From Candidatus Ribeiella danica (lineage in GTDB: Bacteria; Chloroflexota; Chloroflexia; Chloroflexales; Roseiflexaceae), in NCBI GenBank assembly GCA_016717335.1, contig JADKFS010000001.1, positions 1,984,001 through 2,048,000 of the forward strand: a stretch of DNA of 64,000 nt, read 5' to 3'. The position numbers were made by a program, and so were the translations under genes. Below the pieces are notes generated by a model. The model searched no databases. It saw only the letters and a list, made by a program, of their open reading frames with translations, and had not been told where the DNA came from. Each line of letters opens with the position of its first letter. The stretch's first letter is position 1. Positions 6,813 through 15,459 of this stretch are shown here, piece by piece.

Positions 6813-7451
6813 ATGCAGCCAACCGAAGACGAGCGCCTTCTGGCGGCCCTGTCGCACGCCAGTATCGTCGCGAACGTGGCCAACCTGGCCGGCATGATCG
6901 CCACCGGGCTGATCTGGACTATGCAGCGAGAGCGGTCGCGCTACGTGCGCGCGCACGCGCTGCAGGCGCTGGTCTACCAGGGCGCCGTGCTGCTGCTCTC
7001 GATCATGCTGGTGATCTTTTGGAGCGTCTGCCTGGGGCTCTCGCTGCTGCCGGCCGCGCTGCGGCCCGATCTGTACCGCGCCAGCCCGCCCAACTCGTTC
7101 TGGCTCGCGCTGCTCGGCCTGCTCGTGCCGGTCGGCTTCGGCATCACGGCGACGCTGTACGGCCTCTACGGCGCCTACCAGGTCTACCGCGGCCGGCCGT
7201 TCCGCTACCCCCTGGCCGGCCGGCTCGCGCGCGACCTTTCTGCCGCTCCGGGCCCGCAGCCGCCGGCTGCCAGGTCGCTCGCCACGCCGCCCGCGCAGGC
7301 GGCTCCGCTCTCTGACGCGGCCGCGCCCGACGCAACGCCGGCAGCGCCCGTGCCCGCCGTAGAGGCGCCCCACCTGCCGCCGCCGGCCGCGCCGGCTCAG
7401 CCGCCCACGAAGCGCCGCGGCCGGCGCTCGCCCACAGATGAGGAATCGTAG
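6813..7451 (+). CDS. DUF4870-type membrane protein with Pro/Ala-rich tail
   Basis: This 212-residue protein has about three to four hydrophobic segments between residues 15 and 125 and the DUF4870/Tic20-like pattern: E-D-E-R-L-L-A-A-L-S-H near the start, then Y-V-R-A-H-A-L-Q-A, then a Y-G-x-Y-G-A-Y-Q-V-Y-R-G close. The last 85 residues are Pro/Ala-rich, probably disordered, and end in a basic stretch. The family has no firmly known role. It overlaps murI by 14 bases. Confidence 0.75.
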   Translation: MQPTEDERLLAALSHASIVANVANLAGMIATGLIWTMQRERSRYVRAHALQALVYQGAVLLLSIMLVIFWSVCLGLSLLPAALRPDLYRASPPNSFWLALLGLLVPVGFGITATLYGLYGAYQVYRGRPFRYPLAGRLARDLSAAPGPQPPAARSLATPPAQAAPLSDAAAPDATPAAPVPAVEAPHLPPPAAPAQPPTKRRGRRSPTDEES

Positions 7452-8292
7452 CTCGCGCGCGCTGGACCGCCCGATCGGCATCTTCGACAGCGGGGTCGGC
7501 GGGACGACGGTGCTGCGGCGGCTGCGCGACCTGCTGCCCCACCGCGATCTGCTCTACCTGGCCGACCAGGCCAACTGCCCGTACGGCACGCGCACCGAGG
7601 CCGAACTGCGCGAGCTCTCGGCGGCCAACACGCGCTGGCTGATCGCGCGCGGCGCCGCGCTGATCGTGGTCGCCTGCAACACCGCCAGCGCCGCCGCGCT
7701 GCACTGGCTCCGGCAGACCTTCCCGGACGTGCCGTTCGTCGGCATGGTTCCGGCCGTCAAGCCGGCCGCCGCGCAGACCCGCAGCGGCGTGGTCGGGGTG
7801 CTGGCCACGCCTGCGACCATCCAGGGCCAGCTGCTCGACGAGGTGGTGCTGCGCTGGGCCGGCGCCGCCACGGTCGTTCGGCAGGCCTGCCCTGGGCTGG
7901 CCGAGCAGATCGAGGCCGGGGCGCTCGACGCGCCCGAGACGACGGCCCTGCTCGAGTCTTACCTGCGCCCGCTGCTCACCGCCGGGGCCGACACGATCGT
8001 GCTGGGCTGCACGCACTACCCGTTCCTGGCGGAGCAGATCCAGCGGATCGCCGGGCCGCGCGTCACGCTGCTCGACGCCGCGCCGGCCGTCGCCCGCCAG
8101 GCCGCGCGCGTGGCCGAGCAGCGCGGGCTCGCCAGCGGCCGTGCCGGGCGCGGCGCCACTATCTACGCCACCACCGGCGATCGCGGGCAGCTCGCCCTGC
8201 TGCTGCGCCGCCTTGGCCTGCCACGCGGCCAGGTCGTCGCCGCGCGATTGCCCTGTCTGCTGCCCCCGACCACTGAGGCAAAGTTGGTGTAA
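7438..8292 (+). CDS. murI: Glutamate racemase
   Basis: MurI converts L- to D-glutamate for peptidoglycan. The 284-residue protein has F-D-S-G-V-G-G at 16-22 and the two catalytic cysteines: Cys80 in V-A-C-N-T-A-S-A and Cys191 in L-G-C-T-H-Y-P. The start overlaps the preceding gene by 14 bases, implying co-translation. Its presence supports a peptidoglycan-containing wall. Confidence 0.96.
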   Translation: MRNRSSRALDRPIGIFDSGVGGTTVLRRLRDLLPHRDLLYLADQANCPYGTRTEAELRELSAANTRWLIARGAALIVVACNTASAAALHWLRQTFPDVPFVGMVPAVKPAAAQTRSGVVGVLATPATIQGQLLDEVVLRWAGAATVVRQACPGLAEQIEAGALDAPETTALLESYLRPLLTAGADTIVLGCTHYPFLAEQIQRIAGPRVTLLDAAPAVARQAARVAEQRGLASGRAGRGATIYATTGDRGQLALLLRRLGLPRGQVVAARLPCLLPPTTEAKLV

Positions 8293-8332
8293 AATCAGCA
8301 TGTCACGTTCTTCACCAACAAGGGAGCCCGAC

Positions 8333-10504
8333 ATGCTCGCCCCAAACGCATTTGTTCAGAATCGCTATCTCATCGTGCGCGAGATCGGCAGCGGCCCCAT
8401 AAGCGCAGTCTACGAAGCGGTCGATATGAGCAACCGCACCCACGTCGCGCTCAAGCAGCTGGTTGTCGGCGCCGATCCGTCGTCCAGCACACGCATGGCG
8501 TCGATCAGGGCCGAGCCCGCCCGGGCGGGGCGCCAGCTGCTGGGGTTACACCATCCGGCGTTGCCTAGGCTGCTCGACTACTTTAGCGAGGGCGACAGCG
8601 AGTTCCTGGTGATGGAGTTCATCCACGGCGACGATCTCGCGGCCCAGCTGGAGCGCAGCGGCAGCCCGTTCCCAGTGACCCAGGTCGTGCGCTGGGCCGA
8701 GCAGCTGCTCGACGCGCTCAGCTATCTGCACGGCCAGAACCCGCCGGTGATCCATCGAGATATTCGGCCGCAGAACCTCCGGCTGATGCAGCGCGGCGGT
8801 GTGATGCTGGTCGACCTTGGCCTGAGGAGAGGCGAGGGCGGGCGCCGGCAGGCGAAGCCCGCCCGCCCTCGCGCCGGCTCGCCGCTGCAGTATATGGCGC
8901 CCGAGCAGGTGCGCGGCGATGAGGTCGATCAGCGCAGCGATCTCTACTCGCTTGCGGCAACGCTGTACTACCTCGTAACTGGCGTCCTGCCCGCGCTGGC
9001 CGGCAAGCGGATCAATGCCGAGGCGCGCAGCCACACCGACCCGCTGCAGCCGCCCCACGAGATCAACCCGCTGGTGCCGGGCGCCCTCAGCACGGTGCTG
9101 ATGCGGGCGCTCGCGCTCTACCCGGAGTGGCGCTACGACAGCGCCGCTACGATGCGCGCGGCGCTCGACCGCGCCCGCGCGACGAGCGGAATCCCAGCGC
9201 CGCAGCCGGCTACCGAACCGTGGGTGGGGGGCGCTCCCGCGCCCGCGCCGCCACCAACCGCCGCGCCGCCACCACCGAGTTCGGCGTTCCAGCCGACGGC
9301 CGTGGCCGCCCCGCTGCCCGCCGCAACCGCTGTGGTCACTTCCGGCCCGGCCCCGGTCCGGCGCCGCTGGCTGCTGCCCGCGATCGCCAGTGTCGTGCTG
9401 ATCGTCGTGCTGCTGGCCTTTTTCCTCTTGCGGCGGGGCGACGCCGGTGAGCCGGAGGCGCAGATCCCAACCGCAGCGCCGGCGGCGCTGGTCGCGACAA
9501 CCCAGGTGTCGCTCACCGCCTCGGCCGAGGAGCCGACCAGCTCGTCTGCCGCGGGGCTGCGGGCAGTCGGGGGCGCCGCGCCGCGAGTTGCCGGCGTCGA
9601 GCCGCAGTCGGCGTTTGCCGGGGTACTCCCGCTCGCGCTGGTCGTGCGCGGCTCGAACCTCGGCCAGGTGCGCGAGGCGCGGCTGATCCCCGAGCACGGG
9701 CCGCCGATCGAGGTCACGCTGGAGTCGGGCGGCGCCGACCAGCTCAGGCTTGGCGTGGCGGCCCTGCCCGCGCCGCTCGGCGGTGAGGTGCGCTACATGC
9801 TCGAGCTCGATGGAGTGATGTTCGACGAGCCTGCGATCACGCTGCGCGATTTCGTCGAGCGCAAGCCGGTGCGGGGCGTGCTGCCCGAGCACACCTACAC
9901 CGGCCGCGTCGCGACCGACGACGCGGGCGCATACGCGGGCATGCGCGTCGAGCCGAACCCCAACAGCGAGCCGGTCGGCCGGCTGCGCGCGGGCGACACG
10001 GTCGATCTGCTGCGCGTCGACGTCGACGGGTGGTACCAGGTGCGCGTCAGCTCCAGCGCCGACACAGCCCAGGTCGGGGCGGCGGGGTGGGTCGAGAGCT
10101 GGCTGGTCGACAACCAGGACCTGCCGCCCACGCCCACGCCGAAGCCGACGCCTGCGACGCTGGTATTCGTCGGGCGCGTCTACAGCACGCCGACCGACGG
10201 CGCGGTCCAATGCGGGGCCGCGTTCAACTCGTCGATCTACGGCAGCGTCGAGGACAGCCGTGGCCGCGGCGTCAGCGGCGCCAAGCTGCGCATCACCTCG
10301 GCCGACGGCAAGAATGTCTACAACGTGACGACTGATCGCGGCGGGACGTATGGCGTGCCGGGGCTCGGCTGCACCACCTGGACCGTGCGGCTGCTCAGCG
10401 CGCCGGACGCCCCCGGCGGAATCCAGGCCAACCGCGTCATAGTGAGCAACCTGAACGGCGGCAAGTACACCTCGGCCGAGGTGCGCTTCAGGGCTCAGCC
10501 CTAG
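8333..10504 (+). CDS. Membrane Ser/Thr protein kinase with extracellular beta-rich region
   Basis: From the ATG at 8333 the protein has 723 residues. The kinase domain (11-275) has a degenerate glycine loop (G-S-G-P-I-S), Lys41, H-R-D at 141-143, D-L-G in place of D-F-G at 161-163, and A-P-E at 189-191. A Pro/Ala linker leads to one membrane helix (346-367). Outside are an IPT/TIG-like domain (about 407-497), an SH3-like domain (about 510-590) and a carboxypeptidase-regulatory-like beta domain (605-723). It is probably a wall or surface sensor. A frame open to 8141 runs through murI and gives a Cys/Ser-rich stretch unlike a real N-terminus. Confidence 0.88.
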   Translation: MLAPNAFVQNRYLIVREIGSGPISAVYEAVDMSNRTHVALKQLVVGADPSSSTRMASIRAEPARAGRQLLGLHHPALPRLLDYFSEGDSEFLVMEFIHGDDLAAQLERSGSPFPVTQVVRWAEQLLDALSYLHGQNPPVIHRDIRPQNLRLMQRGGVMLVDLGLRRGEGGRRQAKPARPRAGSPLQYMAPEQVRGDEVDQRSDLYSLAATLYYLVTGVLPALAGKRINAEARSHTDPLQPPHEINPLVPGALSTVLMRALALYPEWRYDSAATMRAALDRARATSGIPAPQPATEPWVGGAPAPAPPPTAAPPPPSSAFQPTAVAAPLPAATAVVTSGPAPVRRRWLLPAIASVVLIVVLLAFFLLRRGDAGEPEAQIPTAAPAALVATTQVSLTASAEEPTSSSAAGLRAVGGAAPRVAGVEPQSAFAGVLPLALVVRGSNLGQVREARLIPEHGPPIEVTLESGGADQLRLGVAALPAPLGGEVRYMLELDGVMFDEPAITLRDFVERKPVRGVLPEHTYTGRVATDDAGAYAGMRVEPNPNSEPVGRLRAGDTVDLLRVDVDGWYQVRVSSSADTAQVGAAGWVESWLVDNQDLPPTPTPKPTPATLVFVGRVYSTPTDGAVQCGAAFNSSIYGSVEDSRGRGVSGAKLRITSADGKNVYNVTTDRGGTYGVPGLGCTTWTVRLLSAPDAPGGIQANRVIVSNLNGGKYTSAEVRFRAQP

Positions 10505-10576
10505 AGCGCGGCAGAGTCTGTTTGATTCATTCCAACGTGCAGCGGCTGGCTCGAATGGCGCATCACAAACGACTCA

Positions 10577-11182
10577 CTAGCGTGCACCGGCCAGGTCGCG
10601 CAGCGCCCGCACGTCGATCGACTGGAGCGACCCGGCGACCTTCAGCAGCTCGCCCTCGCTGAGCCCCGCGCTGTAGACGAACAGCTTGCCCTTCGGCACG
10701 TCGAAGATAATCTCGCGACGCTCGCCGCTGGCGATCAGCCGGCCGCTGCGCCCGCCGGCCTCGACCCGTCGCTCCTCGCCGCTGAGCGGCAGCGCCTGGT
10801 CGAGCCCGCCGCCGCCGATCGCGAGCTTTTTGCCATCGCCGTTGAGCGTCACGGTGTAGAAGCCCAGCCCATCCGCACCCACCTCGGTGTCGCGCGCGAC
10901 CAGCGACTCGGCCGGGGCGGGCGTCATGCCGGGCGGCAGGTAGGTCGGCCAGAGGTAGATCGATGAGTCGGTCGCCGCCCCAAGGCTCTGCCCGGGCGGG
11001 CGGGTAGTCACTGCCGGCCGCCCCACGCTTGCGCTCGTCGGCGCCGTCGCCGCGGGTGTGCCGGCCAGCGGCGACGGCGCGGTGGGCAGCCCCGGTGTAC
11101 TCGCCTGCGTCGAGCAGCCGGCGCAGACGAACAGCGCCAGCGCCAGCAAGACGGGGTAGCTCCGGCGATATGATGTGCACAT
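10577..11182 (-). CDS. Secreted lipoprotein, DUF4367-like
   Basis: A 201-residue protein beginning M-C-T-S-Y-R-R-S, with a hydrophobic signal and lipobox V-C-A-G-C giving a lipidated cysteine near residue 23. A Thr/Pro/Ala-rich spacer follows, then a globular part starting Y-L-W-P-T-Y-L-P-P-G-M, similar to DUF4367-type domains seen near anti-sigma and cell-envelope genes. The start at 11182 is chosen because GAGGAAG lies just upstream; other in-frame ATGs at 11194 and 11236 would add 4 or 18 residues. Function unknown. Confidence 0.7.
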   Translation of the reverse strand: MCTSYRRSYPVLLALALFVCAGCSTQASTPGLPTAPSPLAGTPAATAPTSASVGRPAVTTRPPGQSLGAATDSSIYLWPTYLPPGMTPAPAESLVARDTEVGADGLGFYTVTLNGDGKKLAIGGGGLDQALPLSGEERRVEAGGRSGRLIASGERREIIFDVPKGKLFVYSAGLSEGELLKVAGSLQSIDVRALRDLAGAR

Positions 11183-11231
11183 GTTCTTCCTCATGAAATA
11201 CTGTTCACTTGAAAGCCGATCGGGCAGGGTA

Positions 11232-11338
11232 AACATTGGCGCCAGGTGGCCGGCGCCTACCTGCCAAGGCAGAGGCCGGACGGACGGCGATCGCCGGCCT
11301 GGTGAACATTGGCACCAGGCGGCCGGCGCCTACCTGCC
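11232..11338. repeat. Imperfect direct repeat of about 30 bases between lipoprotein and selB
   Basis: AACATTGGCGCCAGGTGGCC plus GGCGCCTACCTGCC (from 11232) recurs from 11304 as AACATTGGCACCAGGCGGCC plus the same ending. It lies in the divergent region between the two genes. Confidence 0.7.
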
Positions 11339-11341
11339 CCC

Positions 11342-11370
11342 TTGCCGCTCGGTTGCGCCCATGCTACAAT
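11342..11370 (+). promoter_or_regulatory. Promoter of selB
   Basis: TTGCCG (11342-11347), 17 bases, then TACAAT (11365-11370) preceded by TGC, an extended -10. The ATG is about 98 bases downstream. Confidence 0.6.
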
Positions 11371-11467
11371 ACTTTTCACCATCCACGCGCGGCGCTGTCG
11401 GCCAAACTACTTTGAGCAGGATTAGGTTGTCGCGGCCGGCGCCCGCCCATTTCGGTAATCGCTCCTG

Positions 11468-13390
11468 ATGTATGTCATAGGCACTGCCGGCCACGTGGAC
11501 CACGGTAAGTCCACGCTGGTCAAGACGCTGACCGGAATCGACCCCGACCGCTGGGAGGAGGAGCAGCGTCGCGAGATGACGATCGATCTCGGCTTCGCCT
11601 GGCTCACGCTCCCCAGCGGCCGCAGCGTCAGCATCGTCGACGTGCCGGGACACGAGCGGTTCATCAAGAATATGCTCGCCGGGGTCGGCGGGATCGACGC
11701 GGCCCTGCTGGTGATCGCCGCCGACGAGTCGGTCATGCCGCAGACCGAGGAGCACCTGGCGATCCTCGATCTGCTTGGCGTCGAGCATGGCCTGGTGGTG
11801 CTGACGAAGGCCGATCTTGTGGACGAGGAGTGGCTGGCGCTGGTCGGCGACGAGGTGCGCGAGCGCCTGCGCGGCACCACCCTGGCCGACGCGCCGCAGG
11901 TCGCCGTCTCGGCCCGCACCGGCCAGGGGCTTGGCGCGCTGCTCGAAGCGCTCGACACGCAGCTCGATCGCACACCCTCGCGCGCACAGGCGCGCGGCGA
12001 GCCGCGTCTGCCGATCGACCGCGCGTTCACGGTCGGCGGCTTCGGCGCCGTGGTGACCGGCACGCTGCTCGACGGCCCGCTGCGCATCGGCGACGAGGTC
12101 GAGATTATCCCGAGCGGCCTGCGCGCACGCGTGCGCGGCCTGCAGACCCACCAGCGCAAAGAGGAGATCGCCGTGCCCGGCACGCGCGTCGCGGTCAATC
12201 TGGCCGGCGTCTCGCACCACGATCTGGCGCGCGGCGATATGCTGGCGCTGCCCGGCAGGCTGCGCGCGGCCGACCTGCTCGACGCGCGGCTGCGGCTGAT
12301 CCCCGGCGCGGCGCGGCCGCTCCGGCAGAACGACCGGCTCGACATGTTCGTCGGCGCGGCCGAGGCCCCCTGCCGCGTGACGCTGCTCGACCGCGAGGAG
12401 CTTGCGCCCGGCGAGACGGGCTGGGTGCAGCTGCGGCTCGACCGGCCGATCGCGGCGATGCGCGGCGATCGCTACATCCTGCGCCAGCCGTCGCCGAGCC
12501 AGACGATCGGCGGCGGGCATGTGGTCGACGTCAGCCCGCCGCGCCACCGGCGCTTTCGTCCCGAGGTCGCCGCCGCGCTCGAGGCGCTGGCGCGCGGCCG
12601 GCCGACCGACCTGCTGATGCGCGCGCTCGGCGACGGCCAGCCGCGCGCGTGGAGCGCCGTCTTGAAGGAGAGCGGGCTGCCTGAGAGCCTGGCGGCCGAG
12701 GCGCTGCGCGAGCTTCTCGGCGAGCAGAAGGTTCTCGTCATCGAATCGAGAGACAAGGACACAAGGAGGCAAGGAGACGACCAGACCGTGGCTGATCACC
12801 CAGCCACCTCGTCACCCGGCCACCTTGTCATCACGGCAAAGGGCTGGGCCGCGCTGGGCGAGAAGCTCACGGCGGCGCTGCGCGGCTACCACCGGCGCTA
12901 CCCGCTGCGCATGGGCATGCCGCGCGAGGAGCTACGCAGCCGCCTGAAGCTGAGCGGCGACGGGCTCGATGCCGTGCTGACGGCCGCCGCGGCGCAGGGG
13001 CTGGCCGCGCTGCACGAGGGCGGCGTACGCCTGCCCGCGCACAGTCCGGCGCTGGCGCCCGACCAGGAGCGGGTGGTGCGCAAGCTGCTGGAGGCCTTTC
13101 GCGCCGCGCCCTACGGCCCGCCCGCGCTCGACCTAGAGGCCGAGCTGGTCGGCTGGCTGGTCGAGCAGGGCCAGATCGTGCGGGTCGCGCCCGACGTCGC
13201 GTTTCTGCCTGAGACCTACGACGAGCTGGTGGGCTGGGTGCGCCGGCAGATCGGCGACGCGGGCAGCGTCAGCGTGGCTCAACTGCGCGATCGGTTCGGC
13301 AGCAGCCGCAAGTACGCCCTGGCGCTGCTGGAGCACCTCGACGAGCGCAAGGTGACGCGCAGAGCGGGCGATGCGCGAGTTCTGTATTGA
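11468..13390 (+). CDS. selB: Selenocysteine-specific elongation factor SelB, with in-frame repeat insertion
   Basis: SelB brings selenocysteyl-tRNA to UGA codons at a SECIS hairpin. The 640-residue protein has GTPase motifs G-H-V-D-H-G-K-S (8-15), D-V-P-G-H (58-62) and T-K-A-D (113-116), two beta-barrel domains, and C-terminal winged helices. The last of these matches the SelB domain that binds SECIS (F-G-S-S-R-K-Y-A near 610). Residues about 428-455 are encoded by an inverted octamer array and split the winged-helix region. No selA, selD or tRNA-Sec is in the window; the organism should carry them if SelB is active. Confidence 0.92.
   Translation: MYVIGTAGHVDHGKSTLVKTLTGIDPDRWEEEQRREMTIDLGFAWLTLPSGRSVSIVDVPGHERFIKNMLAGVGGIDAALLVIAADESVMPQTEEHLAILDLLGVEHGLVVLTKADLVDEEWLALVGDEVRERLRGTTLADAPQVAVSARTGQGLGALLEALDTQLDRTPSRAQARGEPRLPIDRAFTVGGFGAVVTGTLLDGPLRIGDEVEIIPSGLRARVRGLQTHQRKEEIAVPGTRVAVNLAGVSHHDLARGDMLALPGRLRAADLLDARLRLIPGAARPLRQNDRLDMFVGAAEAPCRVTLLDREELAPGETGWVQLRLDRPIAAMRGDRYILRQPSPSQTIGGGHVVDVSPPRHRRFRPEVAAALEALARGRPTDLLMRALGDGQPRAWSAVLKESGLPESLAAEALRELLGEQKVLVIESRDKDTRRQGDDQTVADHPATSSPGHLVITAKGWAALGEKLTAALRGYHRRYPLRMGMPREELRSRLKLSGDGLDAVLTAAAAQGLAALHEGGVRLPAHSPALAPDQERVVRKLLEAFRAAPYGPPALDLEAELVGWLVEQGQIVRVAPDVAFLPETYDELVGWVRRQIGDAGSVSVAQLRDRFGSSRKYALALLEHLDERKVTRRAGDARVLY
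12750..12833. repeat. Inverted octamer array inside selB
   Basis: Arm one is four 8-base units (GAGACAAG, GACACAAG, GAGGCAAG, GAGACGAC; 12750-12781). Arm two is five units alternating GATCACCC/CGTCACCC with AGCCACCT/GGCCACCT (12794-12833). Translation stays in frame through it. Confidence 0.8.
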
Positions 13391-13391
13391 G

Positions 13392-13482
13392 AAGTCCGGG
13401 GTCAGATGTCAATAGTCGGCACCACGACAGGCATTGATGATCGGCGGTACTCACGACCGACCACTGACAACAGATCTCTGGC
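13392..13482. repeat. Inverted heptamer array after selB
   Basis: Units such as GGGTCAG, ATGTCAA and TAGTCGG (from 13392) face CACGACC, GACCACT, GACAACA (from 13452). The units resemble those at 666-700. It fills the gap between selB and the next gene. Confidence 0.65.
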
Positions 13483-13522
13483 CGCAACAAACAGCGGTTT
13501 ACCGTCGTCGGAGGAGCATCGT

Positions 13523-13792
13523 ATGGCTGGGATACGTGAGCGGGTAGATTACCCCGAGCTGCTGCGGGCGCTCGGCCACTTCATCCAGCGCGAGCACCTG
13601 AGCGAGGTCAGCATCGTCGAGTTCGATCGCGGGTGGGTCGTCGCCGGCCTGACGTTCAAGAGCACGGCGCAGGGCTTCATCCGCGTCCCGGCCGACTTTG
13701 TGATATCGCACGACGAGGTGCGCAAGCTCATCCAGGAGCTGCGCGATCAGCGCAGGCGCGACCCCCAGCCGAAACGGGGGTGGCTCGGATGA
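13523..13792 (+). CDS. Small conserved-looking protein, paralogue of the next gene
   Basis: An 89-residue protein starting M-A-G-I-R-E-R-V-D-Y-P-E-L. GGAGGAG lies 7 bases before the ATG. I do not recognise the family. It shares D-Y-x-x-x-L-R-A-L-G-H-F-I at residues 9-21 and the same overall plan with the gene that overlaps its stop, so the two arose by duplication and may form a heterodimer. No membrane segment and no cysteine are present. Confidence 0.75.
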   Translation: MAGIRERVDYPELLRALGHFIQREHLSEVSIVEFDRGWVVAGLTFKSTAQGFIRVPADFVISHDEVRKLIQELRDQRRRDPQPKRGWLG

Positions 13793-14052
13793 AGCTCTTT
13801 CACGGGCTGAAGCGCAGCGACTACCAGGACGTCCTGCGCGCGCTCGGCCATTTTATCGATAGCCACGGCTACACCGACGTCCGGATCATCGAGACAGAGG
13901 ATGGGCTAGTGCTGCAGGGGCGCGTCACCGAGCGGCGCGAGATCGGCGAGTCGAGCTACGACACCTATCTCATCACTGACGACGACATCAAAGCGATGGT
14001 GCGCGAGGCGTTTCTCCGCCGCGGCCAGAAGCCGCCCGCCTATAGCGAGTAA
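13789..14052 (+). CDS. Small conserved-looking protein, paralogue of the preceding gene
   Basis: An 87-residue protein starting M-K-L-F-H-G-L-K-R-S-D-Y. Its ATG overlaps the preceding stop (ATGA), so the two are translated together. It repeats the D-Y-x-x-V-L-R-A-L-G-H-F-I motif, then an acidic middle part (I-I-E-T-E-D-G-L-V). Family and function unknown. A heptamer array follows directly. Confidence 0.75.
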   Translation: MKLFHGLKRSDYQDVLRALGHFIDSHGYTDVRIIETEDGLVLQGRVTERREIGESSYDTYLITDDDIKAMVREAFLRRGQKPPAYSE

Positions 14053-14054
14053 TT

Positions 14055-14128
14055 AGTTTTGAGTTCTAAGTTTTGAGTTTTGAGTTGCCCCGCAACCCAT
14101 AACTCAAAGCTCAAAACTCAAAACTTCG
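14055..14128. repeat. Inverted heptamer array (AGTTTTG / AACTCAA family)
   Basis: Four units AGTTTTG, AGTTCTA, AGTTTTG, AGTTTTG (14055-14082), a loop, then AACTCAA, AGCTCAA, AACTCAA, AACTTCG (14101-14128). The units are the same as those at 81-134, 14 kb away. Confidence 0.9.
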
Positions 14129-14140
14129 AAAGGACTGATC

Positions 14141-15325
14141 GTGCCTACAAATGCGAAACAAAACCCCGACCTTCGACGGCTTGGAACCATCCTGCTGCTC
14201 GGCGTCGTCGCCGGCTACGGGGTGCGCTATGTCGCCTCGCGAGTCAGCCGCCCGGCCGCGTCCGGATCGACCGGCCTGATCGACTGGGATCAGGCGCGCG
14301 CGTTCGCCCTGCGCATCTCGCAGTGGGAGCAGGCCGCCATCCCCGACCGCGCGGCCCGGCGCGCGCAGTACACGCGCTTGGTCGAGCGCAGCGAGCCGCT
14401 GATCGCCGAGTACCTGAACGTGCGCCTGCCCGAGCCGATCAGCCGGGTCTACGTGGTCGATCGGCGCGAGTGGCTGGAGGCCAACTTCGCCTCGTTCGCA
14501 GTGGTGTTCGCCCCGGTCGAGGAGCTGTACGAGCGGATGGGCGCGCGGCAGAGCGGGCTCGGCGCGGCGATCACCCAGATCAACAGCCGGATCATCGGCA
14601 GTCAGATGGGCTTCCTGCTCGGCTTCTTGGCGCGGCGCGTGCTCGGCCAGTACGACCTGAGCCTGCTCTCGCCCAACCCGGAGGTGCGCGGCGCACTCTA
14701 CTTCGTCGAGCCGAACATCGCGCGCGTGCAGACCCAGCTCGGCCTGAGCGACGAGGATTTCCGGCTCTGGATCGCACTGCACGAGGTCACGCACGTGTTC
14801 GAGTTCGAGGCCTACCCGTGGGTGCGCGGCTACTTCAACGACCTGCTGCGCCAGTTCCTCGGCCAGCTCTCCGACCAGCTCTCGGCGCTCGGGGTCGGGC
14901 TGCCGCAGCTGATCGGCCGCCTAGTCGGCCGGCAGTCCGCCGGCCAGCACTGGATCGAGCGCATGCTGACGCCCGAGCAGCAGCAGATCTTCGACAAGCT
15001 CCAGGCGCTGATGTCGCTGGTCGAGGGCTACTCGAACCACATCATGAACGCGATCGGCGGCCAGCTGCTGCCGAGCTTCCACGAGATCGAGCAGCGCATC
15101 CAGCAGCGCCAGCAGACCAAGCCGCTGATCGAGGAGCTGTTCAACCGCATCACCGGCATGGACCTGAAGCTGGCACAGTACAAGCAGGGCGAGGCGTTCG
15201 TGAACGCAGTCGCCGATCAAAAGGGCGTCGCGTTCGTCAATCGCGTCTGGGAGCGCCCCGAGCACCTGCCCAGCATGATCGAGATCCGCGACCCGCAGAA
15301 GTGGATTGCGCGGATGGGCGGGTAG
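14141..15325 (+). CDS. DUF2342-family zinc-dependent metalloprotease-like protein
   Basis: A 394-residue protein with a zincin motif H-E-V-T-H at 214-218, inside the family context L-W-I-A-L-H-E-V-T-H-V-F-E-F. Surrounding sequence (N-P-E-V-R-G-A-L-Y-F-V-E-P-N-I) matches the DUF2342 / F420-biosynthesis-associated peptidase-like family common in Actinobacteria and Chloroflexota. A hydrophobic segment near residues 15-32 suggests membrane attachment. GTG start preceded by AAAGGA. The substrate is unknown. Confidence 0.85.
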   Translation: MPTNAKQNPDLRRLGTILLLGVVAGYGVRYVASRVSRPAASGSTGLIDWDQARAFALRISQWEQAAIPDRAARRAQYTRLVERSEPLIAEYLNVRLPEPISRVYVVDRREWLEANFASFAVVFAPVEELYERMGARQSGLGAAITQINSRIIGSQMGFLLGFLARRVLGQYDLSLLSPNPEVRGALYFVEPNIARVQTQLGLSDEDFRLWIALHEVTHVFEFEAYPWVRGYFNDLLRQFLGQLSDQLSALGVGLPQLIGRLVGRQSAGQHWIERMLTPEQQQIFDKLQALMSLVEGYSNHIMNAIGGQLLPSFHEIEQRIQQRQQTKPLIEELFNRITGMDLKLAQYKQGEAFVNAVADQKGVAFVNRVWERPEHLPSMIEIRDPQKWIARMGG

Positions 15326-15392
15326 GGGTGGCGGTTGTCGGGCTGGAGCGGCTCATCCTGGCGCTGCAGCAGGGATCGCCGCCGCAAAACGC

Positions 15393-15421
15393 TTGACAGA
15401 CTGAAACAAACGTACTATTCT
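15393..15421 (+). promoter_or_regulatory. Promoter of the nurA-like gene
   Basis: TTGACA (15393-15398), 17 bases, then TATTCT (15416-15421). AAGGAGC precedes the GTG start at 15460. Confidence 0.8.
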
Positions 15422-15459
15422 AGGCCCATGGTGAAGCCCTTGTACCGAAGGAGCGCGCT

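Noticed and set aside
8546..10210. A 554-codon minus-strand open frame opposite the Ser/Thr kinase
   Set aside because: The kinase motifs on the plus strand are intact, so this is a shadow frame.
11468..13390. SelB-linked selenoprotein nearby (in-frame TGA)
   Set aside because: I saw no gene in the window whose conserved frame continues through a TGA with a following hairpin.
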